The notes beneath the pieces are model-generated. The model ran no database searches. It was not told the DNA's origin and saw only the letters and a list, made by a program, of their open reading frames with translations. A stretch of DNA of 64,000 nt, taken from positions 1-64,000 of the forward strand of contig JANQSS010000070.1 in assembly GCA_028279185.1 (NCBI GenBank), given 5' to 3'. The DNA comes from Saprospiraceae bacterium (GTDB lineage: Bacteria > Bacteroidota > Bacteroidia > Chitinophagales > Saprospiraceae). A program made the translations under genes and the position numbers. Below, in pieces: positions 51,733-61,400 of the stretch (positions within the stretch are counted from its first letter, which is position 1; each line of letters begins with the position of its first letter).

Positions 51733-51973
51733 TCACTGCTGGACGACTTAGTCGCGAACCAAAGTCATAAAATTGAATTCAAGAGCAAGTGTTTTCCGGC
51801 TTTCTCCTCACTTCCTGTTATACAACTTATGAGATGTCGCTTCTGGTTGATTAACAGCTTCTTACCTGTGGATGATAAAAAAAATTAAAAAAATTTATGA
51901 TTGAATGTCCCCTTGTTCAAACCTGATTCGTCACTTCGGTGATATATTTATTCAAATAATTTAAAAAAGAAGA

Positions 51974-52321
51974 ATGATGAAAGATTTTATGATGATTTTT
52001 TTAGGCAAAGATTATTCAGATGCAGGACTCTCGCCTGAAGAAATCCAGGCCCAAATGGGAAAGTGGTTTGCCTGGGATGGAAAAATGCGTGAACAAGGTA
52101 TCGTAGTGCATGGAAATGCGCTGCACCCAACCGGTAAACATATTACAGGCAATGATGCCGTCATTAGCGATGGCCCATTCGTTGAAGGCAAAGAATTAAT
52201 CGGTGGATACTATGTAATTAAAGCAGAAAATATTGATGCCGCCGTCGAAATAGCCAAAGATTATCCAGATTTCGACTATGGTGGCACTGTTGAGGTCCGG
52301 GAAGTAATGGTTTTTGAGTAA
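51974..52321 (+). CDS. YciI/DGPF-domain protein, copy 1
   Basis: 115 residues. 'FMMIFLGKDY' start, 'VVHGNALHPTGKHI', the name motif 'SDGPFVEGKELIGGYYVIKA' and 'EVREVMVFE' at the end define the DGPF/YCII family. Function is not firmly known; in many bacteria such genes are next to ECF42 sigma factor genes, as is true here. It shares most of its sequence with the following paralogue. Confidence 0.92.
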   Translation: MMKDFMMIFLGKDYSDAGLSPEEIQAQMGKWFAWDGKMREQGIVVHGNALHPTGKHITGNDAVISDGPFVEGKELIGGYYVIKAENIDAAVEIAKDYPDFDYGGTVEVREVMVFE

Positions 52322-52402
52322 TTATTGAACGTATCGCTTCCTTTCCGTAGGAAACGACAGTCAGTTGATGGAAATGTATTCGATTAATCTAAATTAATAG
52401 CA

Positions 52403-52747
52403 ATGAAAGAATTTATGATGATTTTTATGGGTCCTGATTATCAATCTCTAGGAATGTCTCCTGAAGAAATGCAGGCCAATATGGGTAAATGGTTCGCCTG
52501 GAATGATAAAATGACAGCGCAAGGAATTGTGCAGCATGGAAATGCACTTCAACCTCACGGAAAACACATAACAGGGAAAGATGCAGTGGTCGTTGACGGT
52601 CCATTTATAGAGGGCAAGGAATTAGTTGGAGGATACTATGTCATAAAGGCGGAATCGCTTGAAGCCGCAGTAGAGGTGGCAAAAGGTTTTCCAGATTTCG
52701 ATCTTGATGGCACTGTGGAGATTCGTGAGATCATGGTTTTTGAATGA
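52403..52747 (+). CDS. YciI/DGPF-domain protein, copy 2
   Basis: 114 residues, close paralogue of the preceding gene: 'FMMIFMGPDYQSLG', 'VQHGNALQPHGKHI', 'DGPFIEGKELVGGYYVIKAE'. The C-terminus 'EIREIMVFE' overlaps the start of the sigma factor gene by 4 bases (ATGA), which supports co-expression. Confidence 0.92.
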   Translation: MKEFMMIFMGPDYQSLGMSPEEMQANMGKWFAWNDKMTAQGIVQHGNALQPHGKHITGKDAVVVDGPFIEGKELVGGYYVIKAESLEAAVEVAKGFPDFDLDGTVEIREIMVFE

Positions 52748-53997
52748 CCAACGAAAACAATACAGGACAACTCGTCGACCATCTTTTCAGATATGAGTAT
52801 GGAAAGATGGTCGCTACCCTATCTCGATTTCTGGGTCTCTCCCACCTAGATGTTGTAGAGGATTTGGTCCAAGAAACTTTCGCACAGGCCTTACAATCCT
52901 GGAAAACGACAAAACCACCGGATAATCCGGCTGCCTGGCTGAATACAGTCGCAAAGCGTAAAGCAATAGATCTGATTAGAAAGAAAAAGTCGGATAAAAA
53001 TCGGGAATTTCAAGTCAGTTTGACCGGGCCGGCAACAATCCAAATAGAAGAATTATTTATGGATGCTGAAATCCCTGACAGCCAGCTCAGGATGATATTT
53101 GCATGTTGTCATCCTGATCTTTCACAGTCCGATCAAATTGCCTTGACATTGAAAGTCGTTTCAGGATTTGGTTCAAAAGAAATTGCATCGGCACTTCTAA
53201 CAAAAACTGAAACTATAAAAAAAAGAATTCAGCGTGCGCGTAATTTTTTAAAATCCAATAATATCGCACTTTCCATTCCAAGTGGAAATCAATTAATTAA
53301 AAGATTGGCTTCGGTTCACCTGGCATTATATTTATTATTTAACGAGGGTTATGCTTCTTCACATCATGTCGACCATATTCGCAGAGATGTTTGTGTTGAA
53401 GCAATGCGTCTCTGTCGAATTACGGTAGAACACCCGGTAACAAGGCATCCAGATAATATGGCCTTACTTGCACTCATGTGCTTTCACGCTTCGCGATTTG
53501 ATAGCAGGCTTAATGAGAATGGCGACATGATATTACTTGACAGGCAGGATCGCTCGCTCTGGGACAGTCAATTAATAAACATTGGACGATATCACCTACA
53601 CCTCGCAACTCGTCAAAATGGTTTCTCCTCCCCGTACCATTGGGAAGCTGCTATATCCGCTCAACACGCCGCAGCGAAAACGTTCAATGACACGAATTGG
53701 ACTGTTATCTTGTCCTGTTATAAAAACCTTTACGCGCTCAAACCTTCGGAACAAATAAGGCTAAATCAAGTGATCGTTCTACTACAATTAAAAGATCTGG
53801 ACAAGGCACGTCATCTGTACGATTGTATCGAACAAGGTCAATGCGATGCTACATTGTATCATTCTGTTGGAGCTGAAATTGCCATGGCTAGTGGAAATAC
53901 AAGACAAGCCGCACAACAGCTTCGAAGGGCATACGAAGCGACAAACAGCCCATCTACACGTAAGCTCATCCAACAAAAAATAGATAATCTATCCTAG
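52744..53997 (+). CDS. ECF-type RNA polymerase sigma factor, ECF42-like, with C-terminal helical extension
   Basis: 417 residues: sigma region 2 ('VVEDLVQETFAQALQSW', 'AAWLNTVAKRKAIDLIRK'), region 4 ('FGSKEIASALLTKTETIKKR', 'IQRARNFL') and a 230-residue extension of helical hairpins of the DUF6596 type ('HLALYLLFNEGYASSHH', 'ALMCFHASRFDSRL', 'EQIRLNQVIVLLQLKDLDKA'). The extension plus the two DGPF genes in front of it is the ECF42 arrangement. No anti-sigma factor gene is present, as expected for that group: the extension is thought to take that role. Confidence 0.93.
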   Translation: MTNENNTGQLVDHLFRYEYGKMVATLSRFLGLSHLDVVEDLVQETFAQALQSWKTTKPPDNPAAWLNTVAKRKAIDLIRKKKSDKNREFQVSLTGPATIQIEELFMDAEIPDSQLRMIFACCHPDLSQSDQIALTLKVVSGFGSKEIASALLTKTETIKKRIQRARNFLKSNNIALSIPSGNQLIKRLASVHLALYLLFNEGYASSHHVDHIRRDVCVEAMRLCRITVEHPVTRHPDNMALLALMCFHASRFDSRLNENGDMILLDRQDRSLWDSQLINIGRYHLHLATRQNGFSSPYHWEAAISAQHAAAKTFNDTNWTVILSCYKNLYALKPSEQIRLNQVIVLLQLKDLDKARHLYDCIEQGQCDATLYHSVGAEIAMASGNTRQAAQQLRRAYEATNSPSTRKLIQQKIDNLS

Positions 53998-54141
53998 CCA
54001 TATTCCCGTGTTGAAAAAATCATCACTCGACGAAGGATATAGATTATACGACTAAGATACTTTAGGCTTGAAACTTTACCCTCCCCCATTTTCATTATAT
54101 TACCAACGTATTTAACTTTTGCGTAACACATATTTTAAATA

Positions 54142-54675
54142 ATGGATCAACTCGTCAATATTCTCACCTACGTTTCAATAATAAGCGGTGGTTTGCTTTT
54201 AATATTAATGCTGCTTTCTCTGTTGGGTGGTCTTGATTTGGATGTTGATTTTGGTGGCGGTGGTGATGTGGATACAGGAGGTCTCGGAATTTTTAAATCT
54301 GTGTTAACATTTCTTTCCGTAGCAGCTTGGGTAGCCAAAGTGATTGTCGCCACGACAAACAACTACGCCGTCGCTGCAGCTTCGGCCGTAGGAGCAGGTG
54401 TTGTCGCGGTGCTTTTGCTTACGATGATGCTACGTTTGTTATTAAAGAATCAAAAAGAGGTTTATTGGTCCCCTGATTTAGCCGTGGGCAAAACAGGAAA
54501 GACGTACTTGAAAATTCCTTCTGATGGAAATGGTATTGTGCATGTCAGTGTGGATGGAACAAATCGGGAACTAAAGGCAAAAACAGTTGATGGTTCCGAA
54601 ATTAAGACAGGAGCCGAAGTATTTATAGCTGACTACCAGGATGGATTCCTAATCGTTTCCGAATTAAATAAATAA
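54142..54675 (+). CDS. NfeD-like membrane protein with C-terminal OB fold
   Basis: 177 residues: two or three membrane segments ('YVSIISGGLLLILMLLSLLG', 'SVLTFLSVAAWVAKVI', 'VVAVLLLTMMLRLLL'), a Gly/Asp loop ('DFGGGGDVDTGGLG'), then an OB-like beta-barrel ('LAVGKTGKTYLKIPSDGNG', 'VFIADYQDGFLIVSEL'). It lies 27 bases before a flotillin gene, the typical NfeD-flotillin pair of membrane microdomains. Confidence 0.85.
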   Translation: MDQLVNILTYVSIISGGLLLILMLLSLLGGLDLDVDFGGGGDVDTGGLGIFKSVLTFLSVAAWVAKVIVATTNNYAVAAASAVGAGVVAVLLLTMMLRLLLKNQKEVYWSPDLAVGKTGKTYLKIPSDGNGIVHVSVDGTNRELKAKTVDGSEIKTGAEVFIADYQDGFLIVSELNK

Positions 54676-54702
54676 TTATTTTATCACTTAATCTAAATCA
54701 CT

Positions 54703-56265
54703 ATGTCTGACTTTCTTCCCATTATTGGGTTTGTTGGCGTAATCGCTGTCTTGTTTGTAATATTTTTAATTAGTCGATACCGGACTTGTCCCTCTGATAA
54801 AATATTGGTTGTTTACGGAAAGACTTCTGGGAATCAAAGTGCTAAATGTTATGCCGGCGGTGCAGCATTTATCTGGCCAGTTATTCAAAATTATGCTTAT
54901 CTCGAGCTAACTCCGTTGTCCATTGATGTAAACTTACAGGATGCCTTATCCAAACAAAACATTCGTGTATCCGTTCCGGCACAGTTTACTGTTGGAATTG
55001 GGAGAGAAGAAGAATTAATGCAGTCTGCTGCTGAACGTTTATTGAACTTGAGCCGAAATGACATCGCCAGTTTAGCGCATGACATCATTATGGGGCAGAT
55101 GCGCCTAGTCATTGCCAATATGGATATTGAAGAATTAAATGCTGACCGTGATAAATTCGTCGATTCGGTCTATACAAATGTCGGTGATGAGTTAAATAAA
55201 ATTGGTTTAAAATTAATTAACGTCAATGTTACCGACATTCAAGATGAGTCTGGTTATATCGTAGCACTTGGTCAAGAGGCAGCCGCAAAAGCGATAAATG
55301 AAGCTAAAATTAAAGTTGCAAAAGAAGTACGACTTGGTTCTATTGGTGAAGCGGAAGAAGAGCAAGAACAAACCGTACGTGTAGCCGAAGCAAATACGAA
55401 AGCAGAAATTGGTCAAGCTAATGCTACACAGGAACAACGAATTCGTGTAGCCGAAGCAAATACGCAAGCCGAAATCGGTGAGGCCGAGGCCAACAGAGAA
55501 CAGCGGATTCGAGTTGCAGAGGCAAATACGCTTGCAGAAGTTGGAGAAGCAAATGCCTTTGCAGACGCCACCAAAGGAAAAAATACGGCCAATATTGAAA
55601 TTGCGAATTCGGATGCAGAACGTGATATTCAAATCGCAGAAGCAAATCGACGCGCAATCGCTGCAAAAAAGGTGGCCGAAGCCAAAGCACTGGAAGAATC
55701 ATATCACGCTCAACGACAAGCTGAGGAGGCACGCGCTACACGTGATAAAGCCAAAATGCAAGCCGACGAAGTAGTCCGTGAAGACATAGAAAAGCAAAAG
55801 GCCGTTATCAATGCTCAGGCCGAAGCAGAGCGCCAGCGCGAAATCGCACGAGGCGAAGCCGACGCCCTATTGGCCAAATTACTCGCCCAGGCGAAAGGAA
55901 CAGAAGAATTACTAACCAAACAAGCCGAAGGTTTTCAGAGGCTGGTTGAGGCAGCAGGAGGCGATGCGAATAGTGCTATTGGGTATTTGATGATCGATAA
56001 ATTAACAGAGCTAGCAGAAATTCAGGTCAATGCAATTAAAGATCTTGAAATTGACAAGGTTATCGTATACGATAACGGGAATGGGCAAAGCGTCGGAAAC
56101 TTTGTCCAGGGGCTTTACGGAATGATGCCTCAGCTTAACGATTTTTTGCAGCAAGCCGGAATGAACTTACCAGATGCTTTGGTTAAAAAGGTCGAGACAG
56201 CTCCTGAAACCGAAATCGGTGCCGACAGTTCAAGCCCAAAACCGAACGACGGTTCTGAAACGTGA
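54703..56265 (+). CDS. Flotillin-like SPFH membrane protein
   Basis: 520 residues: an N-terminal membrane helix ('IIGFVGVIAVLFVIFLISRY'), the SPFH domain ('KILVVYGKTSGNQSAKCYAG', 'LSIDVNLQDALSKQNIRVSV' and 'IGLKLINVNVTDIQDESG'), then an Ala/Glu/Arg-rich coiled coil from about 210 to 410 and the flotillin C-terminus. Within the coiled coil three 22-residue units repeat at 55366-55563. Probably forms lipid-raft-like assemblies with the NfeD-like partner. The C-terminal tail is acidic and Ser/Pro-rich. Confidence 0.95.
   Translation: MSDFLPIIGFVGVIAVLFVIFLISRYRTCPSDKILVVYGKTSGNQSAKCYAGGAAFIWPVIQNYAYLELTPLSIDVNLQDALSKQNIRVSVPAQFTVGIGREEELMQSAAERLLNLSRNDIASLAHDIIMGQMRLVIANMDIEELNADRDKFVDSVYTNVGDELNKIGLKLINVNVTDIQDESGYIVALGQEAAAKAINEAKIKVAKEVRLGSIGEAEEEQEQTVRVAEANTKAEIGQANATQEQRIRVAEANTQAEIGEAEANREQRIRVAEANTLAEVGEANAFADATKGKNTANIEIANSDAERDIQIAEANRRAIAAKKVAEAKALEESYHAQRQAEEARATRDKAKMQADEVVREDIEKQKAVINAQAEAERQREIARGEADALLAKLLAQAKGTEELLTKQAEGFQRLVEAAGGDANSAIGYLMIDKLTELAEIQVNAIKDLEIDKVIVYDNGNGQSVGNFVQGLYGMMPQLNDFLQQAGMNLPDALVKKVETAPETEIGADSSSPKPNDGSET
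55366..55563 (+). repeat. Three 66-base tandem repeats inside the flotillin gene
   Basis: Three in-frame units of 22 residues at 55366-55431, 55432-55497 and 55498-55563, all of the type 'EQ(T/R)(V/I)RVAEANT(K/Q/L)AEIG'. The second and third start with the same 'EQRIRVAEANT'. The DNA has diverged (mostly third positions), so the units are old but kept at the protein level. Confidence 0.85.
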
Positions 56266-56308
56266 GCTGGATCTCTGATATAAAATTTTATTTTGTTTAA
56301 TGGTTTTA

Positions 56309-56345
56309 GAAAGCATCGTCAATATAAATTGACGGTGCTTTTTTC
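56309..56345 (+). terminator. Intrinsic terminator of the flotillin operon
   Basis: AAGCATCGTCAAT (56311-56323), loop ATAA, ATTGACGGTGCTT (56328-56340) then TTTT: a 13-base stem with one mismatch, 45 bases after the flotillin stop codon. Confidence 0.8.
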
Positions 56346-56362
56346 CCAATTCAAAGCGTGGT

Positions 56363-56411
56363 TGTTGATTTACTAGGCTGCTCAATTGGCTAGCAGCCCA
56401 GTAAATCAACA
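56363..56411. repeat. 20-base inverted repeat with 9-base loop, not a terminator
   Basis: Arms 56363-56382 and 56392-56411 match at 19 of 20 positions around a 9-base loop. No T run follows, and a normal terminator lies just before it. The shape, a long near-perfect palindrome alone in an intergenic stretch, is that of a REP/MITE-type element; a RAYT-like gene is 4.6 kb away. Whether other copies exist in the genome cannot be seen here. Confidence 0.7.
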
Positions 56412-56513
56412 GCCACTGCATAAAAAGTATAATTTGCTATAAATACTCACCTTGATAGTTCTGCCAAACTTTCACTTTTTACCGTACCTTGCCGCCTCAT
56501 CCAACGCTACTCC

Positions 56514-57500
56514 ATGTCATTGAAAAATATCAGGCTAGAAGTGATGCGCACCCTGGAATCTTCCGTCGCTGGATTTATGGACAGATTTTTACTTCCTGTT
56601 GACAAGATCTGGCAACCCGCAGATTTCTTACCGGATAGTCGAGAAGAAGGTTTCACCGATAAAATTTATCGAATTCAAGAAGAAGCTAAAGAGCTGGATA
56701 GCGACTTCTGGGTAATTCTGATTGGTGACATGATTACCGAAGAAGCACTACCTTCTTATGAGTCATGGCTCATGGATGTAGAGGGTATCGATCAACATGA
56801 AGCGAATGGCTGGAGCAAGTGGGTCAGACACTGGTCCGGTGAAGAAAATCGCCATGGTGATCTCCTGAATAAGTACCTGTATCTAAGCGGACGTGTCGAT
56901 ATGAAGCGCGTCGAGCAAAGCACCCATTATTTAATCAATGATGGTTTTGATCCGGGTACCGATCGTGACCCGTACAAAAACTTCGTCTATACTGCATTTC
57001 AGGAACTTGCTACGTACATCTCGCATAAACGTGTCGGCGAATTAGCCAGTCGAAAAGGGAATCATCTTCTTGGTCGAATTTGCAAGACAATTGCAGGTGA
57101 TGAAATGCGACATCATCTTGCCTATAGGAGCTTTGTCCATGAAATCTTCAAAGTCGATCCCAGCCAAATGATGCTTGCTTTTGCTGATATGATGAAAAAG
57201 AAAATCGTGATGCCTGCTTTTATGCTTAAAGAATTTGACGGTAGCAGACGAATATTCGAGGAGTTTTCCGTGGCTGCGCAGCGCATAGGAGTCTACACAA
57301 GCCTGGACTACGTGGACATACTACGGAAATTAGTCTCTCATTGGGATTTAGAACATATGTCCGACTTAACGGCCGAAGCTGAACGCGCACGTGATTATTT
57401 AATGAATCTACCTGATCGATTAACACGTATTGCCCAGCGCATAAAGTTGCCAGAAAGCCAGTATCAGTTCCAGTGGGTAATGGCTAATGGAATGCAATAA
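56514..57500 (+). CDS. Acyl-ACP desaturase (soluble di-iron type)
   Basis: 328 residues, soluble. The two di-iron motifs are 'EENRHG' at 110-115 and 'DEMRHH' at 196-201, with further ligands Glu76/77 ('ITEEALPSY') and Glu164 ('FQELATY'). Introduces a double bond in acyl-ACP (stearoyl-ACP 9-desaturase type). 'SGEENRHGDLLNKYLYL' is characteristic. Monocistronic; partners (ferredoxin) not in the window. Confidence 0.93.
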   Translation: MSLKNIRLEVMRTLESSVAGFMDRFLLPVDKIWQPADFLPDSREEGFTDKIYRIQEEAKELDSDFWVILIGDMITEEALPSYESWLMDVEGIDQHEANGWSKWVRHWSGEENRHGDLLNKYLYLSGRVDMKRVEQSTHYLINDGFDPGTDRDPYKNFVYTAFQELATYISHKRVGELASRKGNHLLGRICKTIAGDEMRHHLAYRSFVHEIFKVDPSQMMLAFADMMKKKIVMPAFMLKEFDGSRRIFEEFSVAAQRIGVYTSLDYVDILRKLVSHWDLEHMSDLTAEAERARDYLMNLPDRLTRIAQRIKLPESQYQFQWVMANGMQ

Positions 57501-57523
57501 AAAAGGCCAGACACATGGTGGCC
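57499..57523 (-). terminator. Terminator downstream of the DUF4412-like gene
   Basis: On the minus strand GGCCA, a 9-base loop, TGGCC then TTTTTT. The stem is short (5 bp) and lies about 75 bases after the stop codon; its T run overlaps the end of the desaturase gene. Confidence 0.45.
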
Positions 57524-57596
57524 AGCCCTTTACATGGTTACAATGGGATTATACTCTCGGAGTAGTGCATAAATCGTGCCAATCAAGAAAGCTGGC

Positions 57597-58343
57597 CTAA
57601 TTCCCCATCATAGAGCCAAAGTCCATCAACTCATATGCAGACGTGTCCAGTGTTTTGTCTATACCCTTACTTTTGACCAATGTCATCAGGACATGACCAT
57701 TCTCCTTTGACTCCATATCTGCCTTTATGATGAGGCCATCCATATCCCTAAATTGTTCAGGTGAAAAGGGTGAATTACCTCCTACTCCACTCATTTTCAT
57801 GAACAGGCTAAATACGTTTTTAGCCGAATCCGTTCCAATCCACATAGTCCCTTTACCATCGCTACTTGTTACTTTTAATTCCTCGTATTTGAAGCCAAGG
57901 TGCGAACCTGTCTTTCCGGTTTTTTCAATTTTCCCATCTTTCTCGACTTCCGCGTTTGCCCCGGACATGGCCGCAAATTGCTTTATCGCATCAAAACTCA
58001 TCACGGTTCCGGTATTCCCTTCCAACAGCATGACCATAGATTCTAATTCATGATCAAAAATGACATAACCCGTCATACCTTGGTCAGCCATTTTCATGGC
58101 AACATATTCAGGGTTATCCTGTGTCGGAACAAGAAAATCCATCGAGATCTTTTCGGCTGTAGTGCCATTTTCTGTAACAACAATTTCATAGGAATATTGG
58201 TGCTTAAATTGATACTTCTTTTTCGGATTAGCCATTTCAATAACTTCTTCCGGGACATAGCCAATGACTTCTGAACTTGCATTCACGGCGAAAGAAAACG
58301 ATAACAGAATGAAAAATGTAATCATGCGGACTATCATATACAT
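57597..58343 (-). CDS. DUF4412-like exported protein
   Basis: 248 residues with a signal peptide ('TFFILLSFSFAVNASS'). The mature part is beta-rich: 'GMTGYVIFDHELESMVMLLE', 'KIEKTGKTGSHLGFKYEELK' and 'GTMWIGTDSAKNVFSLFMK' fit DUF4412, in which a lipocalin-like or LolA-like barrel is suspected. It would act in the periplasm or at the outer membrane. Function unknown. Confidence 0.75.
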   Translation of the reverse strand: MYMIVRMITFFILLSFSFAVNASSEVIGYVPEEVIEMANPKKKYQFKHQYSYEIVVTENGTTAEKISMDFLVPTQDNPEYVAMKMADQGMTGYVIFDHELESMVMLLEGNTGTVMSFDAIKQFAAMSGANAEVEKDGKIEKTGKTGSHLGFKYEELKVTSSDGKGTMWIGTDSAKNVFSLFMKMSGVGGNSPFSPEQFRDMDGLIIKADMESKENGHVLMTLVKSKGIDKTLDTSAYELMDFGSMMGN

Positions 58344-58437
58344 TTGGATTTTTGTGTTTTAAAAAATTGTACCAATAAGCAAACGAAGTGAGCAGGACAT
58401 TAGTTCTCGCTCTGTAATGATTTTATATAAGCGTCAA

Positions 58438-58470
58438 TAAAAAATGCCGTACTGGTCGAGTACGGCATTT
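58438..58470 (-). terminator. Intrinsic terminator of the T9SS type B gene
   Basis: On the minus strand AAATGCCGTACT, loop CGACC-type, AGTACGGCATTT then more T: a 12-base perfect stem, 20 bases after the stop codon of the gene ending at 58492. Confidence 0.85.
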
Positions 58471-58491
58471 CTATATTCATATTTTATAAGG

Positions 58492-61400
58492 CTATCGAAG
58501 CAAATTAATATTTCCTTGCTGTGTTGAGCGATCACCATTTATACATAACACGCGTAAATAATATCCGTATACGTCGGCCTCTAAGTCGTCGCCGTTGTAG
58601 GTACCATTCCAAGATGCTGAAGGTGCATCCACTACTCTGAATACCTCCTGCCCCCAGCGATTGTAGACAATAAATTCTTCTATCACATCGATATCTATTC
58701 CGTATACACGAAGCTCATCATTTTCGCCGTCATTGTTTGGTGAAAAGCCTGTTGGTACAAAAACATAAGGATGCTCACACGGAACATTTCTAGGTCTTCG
58801 GACGGTACCACTTGCGGTAGCCTCACAGCCAAATTCATCAACAACCATAACAGTGTAAGTATAGTCTCCTATCGGACCCGGATCAGCTGTCGGACTTTTA
58901 ATATTTGAAGGCTCAACTAAACCTTCACCTTCCCAGTCATACGTCCAGTCTTCTTCGCCGCCCACAGCATCAAGCTGTATTATCTGTCCGTCAAATGTCA
59001 TTGTATCCGGATCAACTGAAACGGAAATCAGTGCATTTAAATCACGAACTTCTACGAATACAGAATCGGACGACGTACATCCACCTACACATCCTACGGA
59101 GACAATGACAGTTCCACTACTAGTTGCGGTGTAGCAAATCGTATCTTGATCAGATGGCCCAATTATGGTTCCTGGAACACTCCAATTATAGCTACAGTCA
59201 GCCCCTTGAGGATCAATGGTTGCAACAACCGTCACCTTATCACCTACACAAACAATACCATCTGCATCCAAAACTGTTGCGACTACATCCGCACCAAATT
59301 CTATCGTGTAACAACCATCAACCGAGCAGTCGAGGTCGGTATTCGTCACGGTAACACAATAGGTGATATCGCCTGATACATCGATACATAAGGTGTCATT
59401 GTTTAACCCAGCTGTCACACCGTCTGCCGGTGCCCATTGATATTCGTAGTTACCTGGAGGCCCATCGACATTGACGATAAGCTTACCCGGAGCTGGTTCA
59501 CAGAACATGTCTGTTCCATCGTCAAGATTGATAATCTCAAATGACAACTCTATTTGATTCAGCGTTACGTTAATAGTATCTGACTTCATACATTCTTCAA
59601 CGCCCATATAGACACCCATAACGATGAATTGATTTAACCCTTCCTCCAGTACCGTGCTAAAAGTGTCTCCTTCAAACAGAACCATTCCATTAATATCTTT
59701 CCATGTCACGTCTACTCCATCCATTGTCAGGACAGACATAGTAATCGTATTTTCTTCACCACATATTGTCACATCGCCAGCCGGATCGACATCGAATTGA
59801 AAGTCTGGTACGGGAAAGACGAAAATACTGTCGTTGTGCACACAGAAGTTGTCTCCATCAAAGACTGTGATCGTCACATATACTGTCGTAGGCTCTGTAA
59901 CAAGTATTGAAGGGCTGACGGCTGCTGTATCGGAGAAGAGGTCATTTGGACTCCAGTCATATATCCAATCTGAATTTCCGCCAGGATTTAATGTAATGGC
60001 CTCATCAAAACATTGATAGACTGTATCCGGTAAGTCGATATCTATGATTGGGATCGTAACCGTCATCTCAACCGTTGTATCACATGGAAACATCCCCCCA
60101 CTCAACGAAATCGTATACGTTCCTGCAGAAGCGTATGTATGCATCGGCTCCCAGTCCGTCACGGGACCAGAACCGTCTCCAAAGTCCCACACGACCGCGA
60201 CAGAATCGGCAGATGTATTCACCGTGGATATCTTCAATGATCCGCATTCCTGCATAACAAAAAAGCTAAGAGCCGGTCTACGGCCTGCAGTTGAAACCAT
60301 TATACTATCTGAAGTGGAGCATCCGAATTCATTTGTTGCTGTAAAATATAGTTTTGTTGATATCGAATCTGAGGTTTCGACTACAACGCTTGTTCCATTA
60401 TTTGTCGTAATGATACCTGATGGGTCGGTCCAATCTACCGTAATGTCGTCACCAGCGGCATGCATGACCGTAATTGTGCGGGGTTCATCCAAACACAAGG
60501 TGATGTCATCGTCAAAATCAAGTTCGAGTAGATTAAACTCTTCAGTACGGCATTGTTCCAGTTCACAACCATTTGCCAACGTAGTGTACTGACAAATCGT
60601 CACTTCCGCACTTGTCTCCAAGCCAAATGTGAACATTGACCCTGTATCACTTGCAATCGAAACGGCTCCAATACTGACATCCCAATCAATCGAAATTGGC
60701 GGATTTAATGTATCATACTCATTTTGATCAGTGACTTTTACAATTATCGTATCAACGCACTCCAACATTTCTACTGTGAAGTCATTTTCAATAGCACCTG
60801 AATTCAAAAGCGTAATTAAAGACGAGTCTACATCGTAACAGCCGTTGTCATTGACGGCCCATAATTTGACCCAATAATCTCCGGGTCCGGGGAACGTATG
60901 TGTACCCGAAGGATCGGGTTCACTGCCATCGCCATAGTCATAAGACAACGAGTCAGCAATGCTACCAGCTGAAGAAAAATCTATCGTTAATTGGTCGCAA
61001 ATAATCGTGTCAGTTGGGTTAAGGATGGCCACCGCAGGATCACCACAGGCTCTTGTATTAATTTCAAATTCTCGGCATGTCGTATTGTATAATCGATCGT
61101 CTCTCCATTCTTCTATACATATTCCAACCAGATATTGTCCTATATGATCTGCGGTGAAAGTCAACTCACCGGTGGTTGCATTGATTGAAGGGTCCATTCC
61201 GGAATTCATCAAATTACTCAAATCGTGCGGTGGATTCCATATAACATCTTGATAAGGAGGAGGGGTTGGATTAGGCAATACTGGGACTACAGAGTCCAAT
61301 CCCAAAAGAGGTTGATAGAGTCTATAACGCAATTCGTCCCCATCAGGATCTACACCAGCTCCCTGGTCAAATGATACCGGTACTCCAACACAAGCATAAA

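Noticed and set aside
51867-51875. TGTGGATGA followed by a very AT-rich stretch, similar to a DnaA box beside an unwinding element
   Set aside because: One box with 8 of 9 matches and no further copies nearby; not enough for an origin.
60044-60592. 182-codon plus-strand frame opposite the T9SS type B gene
   Set aside because: Shadow of a Thr/Asp/Val-rich repeat protein; no start signals and no family likeness.
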